Assembly: GCA_016463765.1 (NCBI GenBank)
Contig: JAEMQS010000012.1
Location: forward strand, 22,534 to 86,533
Source: Solirubrobacteraceae bacterium
GTDB taxonomy: Bacteria; Actinomycetota; Thermoleophilia; Solirubrobacterales; Solirubrobacteraceae
Direction: 5' to 3'
DNA: 64,000 nt
The notes below the pieces were generated by a model. The model was not told where the DNA came from. It worked only from the letters and a program-made list of their open reading frames with translations, and did not search any database. The number at the start of each line of letters is the position of its first letter. Position 1 is the first letter of the stretch. Below, piece by piece: positions 25,871 through 33,945 of the stretch. Both the position numbers and the translations under genes were made by a program.

Positions 25871-26794
25871 TCAACGTTGAACCTGAAACCGGAGCGGACA
25901 GGAGGTCGAGTCGGCCGTGAGCCCACCTCGCTGGGTCGGATACCGGGCCCAGACTTCCTGCACGCCGGTCTTGCGCGGCGTCCAGGTGGCCTTGAAGCGC
26001 CCGCGACTGTCCGTCCGGGCCGAGGTCAGCGTCTTCAGCGTGCCGCCAGCGGCCCGTACCTGCAGGTCGATTCTCCGCCCCTGCGCGTCCGGAAGCAAAC
26101 GCCCGCTGATGCGGACGCGCTGGCCCCTGCGGATCCGCCGCGGCGCCCGCGCCTCGCCATACGTCCCCGACGGGGAGGTCGACAGCAGGATGTGCGCGCC
26201 GAGCCGGCCCTCGGGCTTCGGACCCGCGGTCCGGCGTGTGCGCTTCGCGAACGGCGCGATCTGCCGGCCGAAGAACGGGCTGCCCAGCTCGTAGGTGCCG
26301 ACGAGCTTCGGCTCGACAACGAAGCGCAGCCGGTAGTCGCCGTCGGCCCACGGCGCCCGGCGCCCGGTCAGGTAGCGCACGGCGAGCGTCGTCGACGCGT
26401 TGGGCGGGAGGATGACGTCCACGGACGCGGGGCCCGTCGCGTAGCCGTGGAAGGCGGCGTCGCGGTCTGAGCACGGCTGGTCGAACCGCGGGTCCTGGAT
26501 CAGCTGTCCGAGCTGGCCGGGCCCCTGCAGCGCGATCTTCCGCGGCCCGTCGATGGACTCGCCCTCGGCGCGCCCGCCCTTGGTGGCGAAGCGCGGGGGG
26601 AGGAAGCGGACGGAGAACGCCTCTTCCTGCGGACCCGACGACAGGTCGAGGTAGTAGAGGATCTGCTTGGTGCGGGCGTCGACCTTCGTCGGCGTGGTCT
26701 TCGTCCCGTTGACCGTCGGGGCCGCCGTCGCCGCGGGCGCACCGAGGAGCGCCGCCGCGAGGACGGCGGATCCTGCGACGACGAGGCGGCGCAT
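25871..26794 (-). CDS. Exported protein of unknown function with Ig-like C-terminal domain
   Basis: This is a 307-residue protein with a signal peptide ending near TAA-P. Residues 25-190 hold beta strands with a lone Cys (DQPCSDRDAAFHGYATGP). Residues ~205-305 form an Ig-like module (RRGQRVRISGRLLPDAQG ... DSRGRFKATWTPRKTG ... YPTQRGGLTADS) that resembles extracellular carbohydrate- or wall-protein spacers. The start overlaps the stop of the methyltransferase by one base (TGATG), so it is the last gene of the GH-A/methyltransferase/this unit. No catalytic motif is seen. Confidence 0.65.
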   Translation of the reverse strand: MRRLVVAGSAVLAAALLGAPAATAAPTVNGTKTTPTKVDARTKQILYYLDLSSGPQEEAFSVRFLPPRFATKGGRAEGESIDGPRKIALQGPGQLGQLIQDPRFDQPCSDRDAAFHGYATGPASVDVILPPNASTTLAVRYLTGRRAPWADGDYRLRFVVEPKLVGTYELGSPFFGRQIAPFAKRTRRTAGPKPEGRLGAHILLSTSPSGTYGEARAPRRIRRGQRVRISGRLLPDAQGRRIDLQVRAAGGTLKTLTSARTDSRGRFKATWTPRKTGVQEVWARYPTQRGGLTADSTSCPLRFQVQR

Positions 26795-27618
26795 CAGACG
26801 GGGTCGGGCGGGCTGACCGGCGTGCGCGGCACCGGCGGCGGGTCCGGCATCACCGACGCCGGGAGCGACGTCGCGGCGATGTCGTCCGGCAGATCGGCGA
26901 CGGGCTTCGCAGGTTCGACGGCACGGAAGACACAGACCACAAACGCGCCGTGACCTTGATCGATGCGGACCAGCCGCTCGGCGACCTTGGGCGGGAACGG
27001 GTAGAAGCCGACCGTCTCGGCGCTCATCGCCTCGAGGCCGTGGTACCGGGCGAGGTCGACGAGCGCGCGCCGGGTGAACAGCCGCAGATGCGTCCGGCCG
27101 AGATCCTCATGGGCGAGCCCGGCCTCGGGGTTCATCGGGTTGCCGACGATGATCTCGTCGCTGACGTGCATCGGCGTCGGCTGCATCCCCAGCGCGAGCG
27201 ACACGACGTTGTGCCACGACGACAGGTTGTTCGTCGAGATGCAGACCAGGCCGTCGGGCTTGAGGACCCGGCGCACCTCGCGCAGGAACGTGTCGGTGCG
27301 TCGGACGTGCTCGATGACCTGGTTGGCGACGACCAGGCCGAACATGTCGTCAGCGAACGGCAGGCCGCGATCGACATCGCCATGGACGACCTGCACACCG
27401 CGTTTGCGCGCCGCGGGAATGTGGTCCGCGATGAGCTCGACCCCATGCACGTCATGGATGCCCACCCGCCGCGCGATCTCCATCGTCAGCTCACCGGTGT
27501 GCGGCCCGATGTCGAGCATCGGCCCTGGGATCGGGGTGGGGAGTGCCGAGAGGAACGCCTGGCGGTTGGCTTCCTCGGTATCGCGAAAGACGCGATGCAG
27601 GCGGGTTCGCAGGCTCAT
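26794..27618 (-). CDS. Class I SAM-dependent methyltransferase
   Basis: This is a 274-residue protein starting at ATG 27618, one base into the upstream stop (TGATG). The SAM-binding motif I is PMLDIGPHTGELT, motif II/III is VVHGDVDRGLPFADDMFGLV, and NQVIEHVRRTDTFLREVRRVLKPDG is typical of the Methyltransf_11/25 group found in glycan clusters. The C-terminus is a Pro-rich tail (PPPVPRTPVSPPD). It probably methylates a sugar or small acceptor; the acceptor is not identifiable. It lies between a secreted glycosidase and an exported protein. Confidence 0.85.
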   Translation of the reverse strand: MSLRTRLHRVFRDTEEANRQAFLSALPTPIPGPMLDIGPHTGELTMEIARRVGIHDVHGVELIADHIPAARKRGVQVVHGDVDRGLPFADDMFGLVVANQVIEHVRRTDTFLREVRRVLKPDGLVCISTNNLSSWHNVVSLALGMQPTPMHVSDEIIVGNPMNPEAGLAHEDLGRTHLRLFTRRALVDLARYHGLEAMSAETVGFYPFPPKVAERLVRIDQGHGAFVVCVFRAVEPAKPVADLPDDIAATSLPASVMPDPPPVPRTPVSPPDPV

Positions 27619-29069
27619 CAGAACGTCCTCCAGACCAGGCTGGTGTCGCTGTTCCAGACGGCGCGCAGGGACACGCCCTGACCGACGCGCAGGCGCCCGG
27701 AGAAGATGCGGTTGGACTTGGCACGCAGACGTGTCGCCGTGACCCACCGGTCGCCCGAGCGCGCCTGAATCGTCACCGTGCCTCCTGCAGGTGCCATGCC
27801 CCACAGACGGGCGACGCCGCGCGTGCGGTACGCGGTGAAGGGAAAGCGGAAGGCGGTAAGGGACGGCTTGGCCACGTCTTCAACAGGTGTCGACCCGCGC
27901 AGGTAGATCCCTGACTGATACGTCGCGGCGTAGCTGGGTGTCGGAGCCTGGTCGCGCAGGTTGAACCAGGTCACGACGTCTGCGCCCTGTTGGTAGAGGA
28001 CATACAAGGCACCTTGAAGGTAGGTCGCCTGTTGCGCTAGCGACACTCCGTCGGGGTCGGGTCGACTATCCCACGAAATCTCCGTGATCCATAGTGGCTT
28101 GCTTCTCGCCGGCCGGACCGTCTTCTTGCGGATCGCGGCGGGGAGCAGCCGGGTGATCTTGCGGACGTCGGGCACGACGGCGTCATCGGCGTTGCGGGCC
28201 GTGCGGCGGGGAGGACCGATGGGGTACGGGTGGTGAGCGATGGCGTCGAAGGAGACCTTCGGGCACTTCTTCGCCTTCGGGACCTTGCCGTCGGACACGC
28301 AGAGGAGTTCGCGCCAGAAGCGGACGGGCATCATGCGCGGGTCGCCCTCATTGAGGTCGCCGTACGGGCCGGTGCCGGCGGTCACGACCGTGGCCTTCGG
28401 GTTGACCGACTTGACGCCGGCGTAGAAGGCGTTGAGCAGGCCACGGTAGATGCGCGGGCTCTCGGCGGTCCACTCACCGTTCTTGCGCACCCACTGGGGA
28501 GAGATGTCGACGGAGAGGTTGGGCTCGTTCCAGGCCTGCCATGTGGTGATCGCCGGCAGGTTCGCGCCCGGGCGAGCTGGGTCTGGGTACGTGCCTGAGT
28601 AGCGGCGTGCGACTGCCGTAGCGAACGCGCCGTAGGCCGCGGCGTTCGGCTTCCACACCCCAGCGGGGATCGTGCGGGTGACGTCGGGGCGCCCGCTGCC
28701 TTCGGCCCATGCCGGGGCGCCGAAGACGAAGGGGAGGGGTTGCAGGCCTGCCGCAGCGAGACGCCGAACGTGCTCGTCGGTGCGCGTCCAGTTGTAGCCG
28801 GGCCAGCCGGGGTCCTTGGCGTTTGCGGTAGACGGCGGCCGAGTGGGTGCGATCTCACGCCAGCTGAGCTGAAAGCGCCAGACGGAAGCTCCCGCTGACT
28901 TCGCGTTGGTCAACCCCGCGCCAGCGGCGTCAGGCGAACCAAGTTGAAGCGTGCGCTCGTCTGTGAATCCGAGTGACATCCCAGCCGAGGCTGAGGGGAG
29001 CGTGAGGCCAATCGCCAGCGCCACAAGGCTCACGCGAGCCACATTTCCCATTCGCACACGCGAGACCAT
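27618..29069 (-). CDS. Secreted clan GH-A glycosidase-like protein
   Basis: This 483-residue protein has a signal peptide ending near ASA-G (residue 29); ATG at residue 7 is an alternative start. The barrel has WQAWNEPNL (Glu182) and LWITEISWDS (Glu330), and HHPYPIG for the beta-6/7 region. The last ~70 residues form a small beta domain (WGMAPAGGTVTIQARSGDRW). It is the sixth GH-A-like protein in this window and opens a minus-strand coupled unit with the methyltransferase and the exported protein. Extracellular glycan cleavage is inferred; substrate unknown. Confidence 0.82.
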   Translation of the reverse strand: MVSRVRMGNVARVSLVALAIGLTLPSASAGMSLGFTDERTLQLGSPDAAGAGLTNAKSAGASVWRFQLSWREIAPTRPPSTANAKDPGWPGYNWTRTDEHVRRLAAAGLQPLPFVFGAPAWAEGSGRPDVTRTIPAGVWKPNAAAYGAFATAVARRYSGTYPDPARPGANLPAITTWQAWNEPNLSVDISPQWVRKNGEWTAESPRIYRGLLNAFYAGVKSVNPKATVVTAGTGPYGDLNEGDPRMMPVRFWRELLCVSDGKVPKAKKCPKVSFDAIAHHPYPIGPPRRTARNADDAVVPDVRKITRLLPAAIRKKTVRPARSKPLWITEISWDSRPDPDGVSLAQQATYLQGALYVLYQQGADVVTWFNLRDQAPTPSYAATYQSGIYLRGSTPVEDVAKPSLTAFRFPFTAYRTRGVARLWGMAPAGGTVTIQARSGDRWVTATRLRAKSNRIFSGRLRVGQGVSLRAVWNSDTSLVWRTF

Positions 29070-29164
29070 GGAGAGTTCTACGTCGGGACCGGCGGGAACC
29101 TGACAGGCTCACGAATCCAGGGTCGTGTCGGAAACCGTGACCCCGGTGCGTAAGAGAGTTCGAG

Positions 29165-29536
29165 ATGCACGACGATGACACTGAAGAGGCCGCTCGCTTT
29201 CTGCGGGCAACTCGCCCCGAGCCCGACCCCCGCTTCGTGGCCGAGACAGAGCGGCGACTCCTGGGCCGTGCGCCGCGGACGCGTGCGCGGCGTCCGTTGC
29301 TCGCAGCCCTCGGGCTCACCGGCGCGGCGGCAGCCGTGATGCTGGTCGCGTCGCTTGCGGGCTCGGGCCCGATTTCGATCAATGGTCAGGACGATGTTCG
29401 AGCTCGTGACAACTGCCGGACCGTCCAGACGACCACCGATCAACGCGAAGGCAAGCTGATTGAGCGCGCCGACGGTACGACCACGGTCGTCACGACGAGT
29501 CGCCCGGTGACTCGCTCCGAGGAACGCTGCCGCTGA
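29165..29536 (+). CDS. Anti-sigma-factor-like membrane protein
   Basis: This is a 123-residue protein: an acidic N-terminus (residues 1-40, with RPEPDPRFVAETERRLLGR, a pattern common at the start of actinobacterial anti-sigma or sigma-linked membrane proteins), one membrane helix (LLAALGLTGAAAAVMLVASL, ~45-65), and a ~55-residue outer part with two Cys. It is tail-to-tail with the sigma-factor gene and overlaps it by 47 bases. A role in holding that sigma factor is inferred from context; no zinc-binding HxxxCxxC motif is present. Confidence 0.6.
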   Translation: MHDDDTEEAARFLRATRPEPDPRFVAETERRLLGRAPRTRARRPLLAALGLTGAAAAVMLVASLAGSGPISINGQDDVRARDNCRTVQTTTDQREGKLIERADGTTTVVTTSRPVTRSEERCR

Positions 29537-30053
29537 CCTCGTCCGCGTCGGGAGAGGCACGAAGCCGTCGGAGGGCCCGCGACGTGATCTGGTGAACGTT
29601 TCCCTCACTGAGCCCGAGACTCTCTGCAATGTCGCTCGCTGGCATGTCGGCGCCGAATCGCATCGCGAGCACCTGACGCTCACGTGGCGCGAGTTGCTCG
29701 AGCCATGACACCAGGCCTTCGCGCGCCAACTGCTTGGCGAGGGGGTCGTCCGACGCCTCAACTGTTTCCAGGAGCCCCGGGAATTCATCGGTGGAAGCGG
29801 TGGTCCGGTGGCTCTGTCGGCGAAAGTGGTCCGTCAGCGCGTTCCGCGCAATCGCGATCACCCACGTACGCTCGCTGGCCCGGGCCGGGTCGAACCTGTC
29901 CCAGGACTTCACGACCCGTTCGAATGTTGACGAGGTGAGATCCTCGGCAGTCTCGCGCGACACGGAGTAGGCGAGGAATGCGTATACCGCCCGGACGTGG
30001 GTTCGGTACACCCGGCGTAGTTCGTCATCGCGGTGCACCCTGGCGTACTTCAT
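29490..30053 (-). CDS. ECF-type RNA polymerase sigma factor
   Basis: This is a 187-residue protein from ATG 30053. Region 2 is YRTHVRAVYAFLAYSVSRE through RFDPARASERTWVIAIARN, and region 4 is LAPRERQVLAMRFGADMPAS with DIAESLGLSEGNVHQITSR. Length and two-domain build fit ECF sigma factors, which direct transcription of a small regulon including envelope genes. Its position between the glycosidases and the polysaccharide cluster makes it a candidate regulator of that region. The end overlaps the convergent anti-sigma-like gene. Confidence 0.88.
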   Translation of the reverse strand: MKYARVHRDDELRRVYRTHVRAVYAFLAYSVSRETAEDLTSSTFERVVKSWDRFDPARASERTWVIAIARNALTDHFRRQSHRTTASTDEFPGLLETVEASDDPLAKQLAREGLVSWLEQLAPRERQVLAMRFGADMPASDIAESLGLSEGNVHQITSRALRRLRASPDADEVSGSVPRSESPGDSS

Positions 30054-30232
30054 CCATCCAGCATCCCAGGTGGGCAGGTGGCGGCAGCTCTGATCGCAGC
30101 AGGGGACCGTCTGCGATACTCCGCGCGGTGCTCGACCTGCCTCGGCGCCTCTGAGCGTCTCGCGGGGCGGGAATGAGTTAGCCGGGTCATGTCGTAGTCG
30201 TGCAAGCAGGATGCTGGACAAGCGAGGACTCC

Positions 30233-30961
30233 ATGACCGTTACATCGACGAGCCCGGGCGCAGTGGACCCACTCCTGCCTGAGCGCTATCAGGGACGCTG
30301 GCGCGAACCTTTCGAAGAGCCGATTTACGCCCGCCTTGAGCGCGGTGTCTCAGTGCTGGATATCGGGTCTGGCCGTCATCCTGCGGTTCCGTTGGAGCGC
30401 CGTCCTGAGGACGTCGAGTACGTCGGCTTGGACCTCTCTCGCGATGAGCTGGCAGCGGCGGGCCCCGCTGCGTATACAGAGGCCGTCGCTGCCGACGCGA
30501 CGATCCTGCAACCCGCGCTCGTTGATCGGTTCGACCTGGTTGTGAGTTGGCAGGTGCTCGAACACGTCCGTGATCTTCGCCAGACGGTGGACAACATTCG
30601 GACATACCTGCGGCCTGGGGGCACGTTCGTCGCCCTGTTCTCCGGCACTTGGTCCGCGTTCGGTGTGGTGAACAAGGTCCTGCCACACAGCGTCGGCAAG
30701 CGCATCGTCGAGCCGATCATGAACCGGAAAGAACGGAACACCCCAGTGTTCCCTGCTTACTACGACAAGTGCTATGCAAGCGCTCTGGAGGACATCTTCG
30801 TTCCTTGGAACGAGTCCACCATTCATCCGCTGTACGTTGGTGCCACCTACTTCTCGTTTGCCCGCCCACTCATGCGTGCCTACCTCGCATACGAGAACAC
30901 CATCGCGTCGCGGGGCGTCGCCAATCTCGCCACGCACTATCTCGTGACGGCGAAGCGATAG
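30233..30961 (+). CDS. SAM-dependent methyltransferase
   Basis: This is a 242-residue protein. ATG 30233 has GAGG 5 bases upstream. Motif I is VLDIGSGRHPAVP, acidic residue end of strand 2 is YVGLDLSRDEL, and VVSWQVLEHVRDLRQTVDNI with LRPGGTFVALF completes a class I methyltransferase. The C-terminal part (NRKERNTPVFPAYYDKCYA) is of the kind seen in polysaccharide-cluster methyltransferases. It is the first gene of a plus-strand run (two more methyltransferases, flippase, polymerase) and likely modifies a sugar residue or a lipid-linked intermediate. Confidence 0.85.
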   Translation: MTVTSTSPGAVDPLLPERYQGRWREPFEEPIYARLERGVSVLDIGSGRHPAVPLERRPEDVEYVGLDLSRDELAAAGPAAYTEAVAADATILQPALVDRFDLVVSWQVLEHVRDLRQTVDNIRTYLRPGGTFVALFSGTWSAFGVVNKVLPHSVGKRIVEPIMNRKERNTPVFPAYYDKCYASALEDIFVPWNESTIHPLYVGATYFSFARPLMRAYLAYENTIASRGVANLATHYLVTAKR

Positions 30962-31015
30962 TGCGGCCGTCCGAGCCTTCCCCACGCCAGAACCCTCTGC
31001 CAAGATTGCGCGCCG

Positions 31016-31900
31016 ATGCCTGTGCTTGAACCCACCACTGCCAAGGACGTCGCTCGAGAGGTCGCGGCCAACGCGGCGATGGCCGTGCCTCAGATTCGCG
31101 AGTGGCGCATCAACCGGCCGCGAACTGGCACCAGCTTCAGCGGCGGGACCGAGGAACTGGATCGGTACGCCTTTCAGGCAGTCCGCGGCCTTGAGACCTA
31201 CGCAGGTTCGGTTGCCGGGCGTTCGATCGTCGAGTTTGGCCCAGGGGACACGCTCGCCGCCGGGCTGGCGATGCTCGCACGAGGGGCATCGCTCTACGCG
31301 GCTCTCGACCGCTTCGTCCCCGATTACTCGAGTCCCGCCGCCAAGCGCTGGTACAGCGGGGTGAAGGACTCCTGGCCGACGCGTTTCGAAGAGCCGTGGC
31401 CTGCCGACCTTGATCCGGTCACATTCCCCGAGTCGAGCGACCGGGTCCGTCTCATCACCGGCTCCGTTGAGGATGCATCAGCCTCCGACCAGTACGACAT
31501 CGTCACGTCGTGGCAGGTGGGAGAGCATGTCGTGGACTTCAACGCATTCGCGCGCCTCACGGCGAAGCTGTTGGCTCCCGGCGGGGTAGCGGTTCACCGA
31601 GTGGACTTTGGGCCGCACGATTGCTGGCGGGGCTACGAAGACCCTCTGACGTTCCTTCGATTCTCGCCCGCCTTGTGGAACGCCATGGGGTCCAAGCGCG
31701 GCTTTCCCAACCGGGTCCGCCACCACGAGTGTCTGGCCGCGTGGTCGGCCGCTGGGCTCAGCACCGAGTGTCATGACGTCCGACACTTCGACGAGGCACG
31801 TATCGACTTCGATCGCCTGCACCCACGTTTTCGCGACGCGCCGCGCGAGTCGCTTCTCGTGCGCGATGTGGTCTACGTGTGTCGACGGGAAGCCGCATGA
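31016..31900 (+). CDS. SAM-dependent methyltransferase
   Basis: This is a 294-residue protein with a class I fold: IVEFGPGDTLAAGLAML (motif I), YAALDRFVPDY, and VTSWQVGEHVVDFNAFARL with LLAPGGVAVHRVDFG. The insert between strands 2 and 3 (KRWYSGVKDSWPTRFEEPW) is long. The C-terminal half has HHECLAAWSAAGL. It overlaps the next gene's start (ATGA) and so is coupled to the FkbM enzyme. Acceptor unknown, probably sugar. Confidence 0.8.
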   Translation: MPVLEPTTAKDVAREVAANAAMAVPQIREWRINRPRTGTSFSGGTEELDRYAFQAVRGLETYAGSVAGRSIVEFGPGDTLAAGLAMLARGASLYAALDRFVPDYSSPAAKRWYSGVKDSWPTRFEEPWPADLDPVTFPESSDRVRLITGSVEDASASDQYDIVTSWQVGEHVVDFNAFARLTAKLLAPGGVAVHRVDFGPHDCWRGYEDPLTFLRFSPALWNAMGSKRGFPNRVRHHECLAAWSAAGLSTECHDVRHFDEARIDFDRLHPRFRDAPRESLLVRDVVYVCRREAA

Positions 31901-32634
31901 ACGCTCAGCTGCACTCACAGATCCGCATGGCGAGGACCCGCGCTTCGAAGTTGGCGCGCCTCGTGCAAGAGCCGGGCTATTGGCCGGCGGTGCGCCAGGG
32001 GGTTGTCCCCTCCGTCGAGCACACGAAGGTGCCATTCCGATCGGATATCGCGACTGTGCTCGATGTCGGAGCGAGCCGGGGCCAGTTTGCGCTGCACGCC
32101 ACCCGCCGCTTCCCGGCGGCTCGGGTCATCTGCTTCGAGCCCATTCCTGACTCGCGGAGCGCGCTGACCGGCGTTCTCGGAGGTCGCGTGGAAGTCCGCC
32201 CCGTCGCAGTGGGAGCTCAACCAGGTCGTGCGGATCTCCATGTCTCAGCGCAGGACGACTCGTCGTCGTTGCTTCCGATCGGTGAGCGCCAGGTGCAGGA
32301 GTTCCCGGGCACTCATGAGGCGTCGACCATCAATGTTGAGGTCGTCGCGCTTTCCGATGTGATCAACGAGGGGCTAGAAGGCCCGGTCCTGCTGAAGATC
32401 GACGTCCAGGGTCTCGAACTCGACGTGCTTCGCGGCGCGGAGGCCAGGCTCGACGCGATCGACGAAGTCTTCGTCGAGTGCTCGTTTGTCGAGCTGTACG
32501 AGGGCCAGGCGCTCGCCGATGAGGTGATCGCGTTTCTCCTCACGCACGGGCTTCGGTTGGCCGGCGTGTACGGCGTGAGTCACGCGGCTGACGGCGCGGC
32601 GCTTCAGGCGGACCTGCTGTTCCGCCGCAACTGA
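31897..32634 (+). CDS. FkbM-family methyltransferase
   Basis: This is a 245-residue protein from ATG 31897 (overlapping the previous stop). The FkbM signature is clear: VLDVGASRGQFALHATRRFP, VICFEPIPDSRSAL, VVALSDVINEG, and LLKIDVQGLELDVLRGAEARL, followed by FVECSFVELYEGQ. Family members O-methylate hydroxyl groups of sugars or polyketides. Six bases separate its stop from the flippase start, consistent with one transcript and with modification of a repeat unit before export. Confidence 0.88.
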   Translation: MNAQLHSQIRMARTRASKLARLVQEPGYWPAVRQGVVPSVEHTKVPFRSDIATVLDVGASRGQFALHATRRFPAARVICFEPIPDSRSALTGVLGGRVEVRPVAVGAQPGRADLHVSAQDDSSSLLPIGERQVQEFPGTHEASTINVEVVALSDVINEGLEGPVLLKIDVQGLELDVLRGAEARLDAIDEVFVECSFVELYEGQALADEVIAFLLTHGLRLAGVYGVSHAADGAALQADLLFRRN

Positions 32635-32640
32635 GCTGCA

Positions 32641-33915
32641 GTGTCCAAGCAACCCGCGTCTGGGACCGGATTGCGTGGTTCCGCCATGGCGACCATGCTC
32701 GGCGTCGCTGCGACGCTGGTAGCGCTCCTGATCACGGGGAGCCTCGCGGCAAGGATCCTGGGGCCGACGGATCGGGGCTACTTTGCGCTCCTCGTGCTTG
32801 TGCCCTCGCTGGTGTGCCAGGTCGGAGGGCTTGGCATATCGCTGGCGCTCACGCACTACGTCGCGGCCGGGGAGATCGGCGCGAGCCAAGGGCTGCGGCT
32901 CCTTCGTCGGGTGCTTGCGCTGCAGGTCGCCGCCGTCACGGTGGCTTCCGTAGTCGTCGGAATCGCGTTGAACCTCGGGCACCCGGGGTATGTGATGGGC
33001 GCCGTCCTGATCGCAGCGTCCTTTGCCGTAACGACCTATCTGAAGGAGTACACGGTTGGCCTCGTGCAGGCGAGCGGCAGGAGTGTGTCGGCCAACCTCC
33101 TCAAGGCCTTCTCTCCCGTGGCAGGCGCGGTCGGGCTCACGGCGTTGTATGTGGGCGGAGCGGAGTCGTTGACGGCCGTTGTCGTCGTGTGGGCGGCCAC
33201 CGAGTGGATAAGCAGTGCCCTACTCGTCGTCGTGACGCGGATGTATCTGCGGCGGGACGCGCCGGGCGGCGACGTCGACAGCGCAGTGTCCAGGGCCAGA
33301 ATTCTTGAGTTCGGTCGCGCCGCGTACTTCTCGTATCTGTCACCACTAGACACGTTCAGGCTTGACCAGCTCTACGTCGGCGTGGCGCTCTCGGCGACGG
33401 CCCTTGGGTACTACGCCGCTGGCGCTGCCTTCACGACCATTCCCCGGGTGCTGGCGCACAGCGTGGGCTTGACTGCGGCCCCGCTGATAGCGAGGCAGAG
33501 GTTCGGGGCGCGCGTTTCCGTTCGTCGGACCGGCCTTGTGCTCGGAGGGCTCGCGATCGGCACGAGCGCTGTCACGGCCCTGGCTGTCGGCCTGTCGGCG
33601 GAATGGCTTGTACCCGCGCTCTACGGCGACGCTTTTCGTCCCGCGATCGCCCTGACCCAGATCCTCATGGTCGGTGGATTCCTGTTCGCCGTTCGCCGCA
33701 TTCTCATCGACGTGCTGCGTGGGGTGGGGCGGCCAGCGGCGGGATGGCGCTCGGAAGTGGGAGGTCTCGTGGTGTTCGCTGTGCTTGCACCGGTCCTGAG
33801 CGCAGCTGACGCGGAGGCAGGCGTGGCGTGGGCCTTCACCATTGCTGCTGCCGTGAACGTCGGCTCATTGCTCTGGCGGGAGCGGAGACTCGTACGCCTG
33901 CTCCGTTCTCCGTAG
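32641..33915 (+). CDS. Wzx-like polysaccharide flippase
   Basis: This is a 424-residue membrane protein starting at GTG 32641, with about 12 hydrophobic segments (for example MLGVAATLVALLITGSLAA, AVGLTALYVGGAE). The N-terminal LGPTDRGYFALLVLVPSLV is typical of oligosaccharide flippases of the MATE/MVF superfamily. It should move undecaprenyl-linked repeat units to the outer face. Gene order methyltransferases-flippase-polymerase supports a Wzx/Wzy-dependent assembly pathway. Confidence 0.85.
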   Translation: MSKQPASGTGLRGSAMATMLGVAATLVALLITGSLAARILGPTDRGYFALLVLVPSLVCQVGGLGISLALTHYVAAGEIGASQGLRLLRRVLALQVAAVTVASVVVGIALNLGHPGYVMGAVLIAASFAVTTYLKEYTVGLVQASGRSVSANLLKAFSPVAGAVGLTALYVGGAESLTAVVVVWAATEWISSALLVVVTRMYLRRDAPGGDVDSAVSRARILEFGRAAYFSYLSPLDTFRLDQLYVGVALSATALGYYAAGAAFTTIPRVLAHSVGLTAAPLIARQRFGARVSVRRTGLVLGGLAIGTSAVTALAVGLSAEWLVPALYGDAFRPAIALTQILMVGGFLFAVRRILIDVLRGVGRPAAGWRSEVGGLVVFAVLAPVLSAADAEAGVAWAFTIAAAVNVGSLLWRERRLVRLLRSP

Positions 33916-33945
33916 ACAGCGTCGCGAGTGCCGTACGATTCTCCG

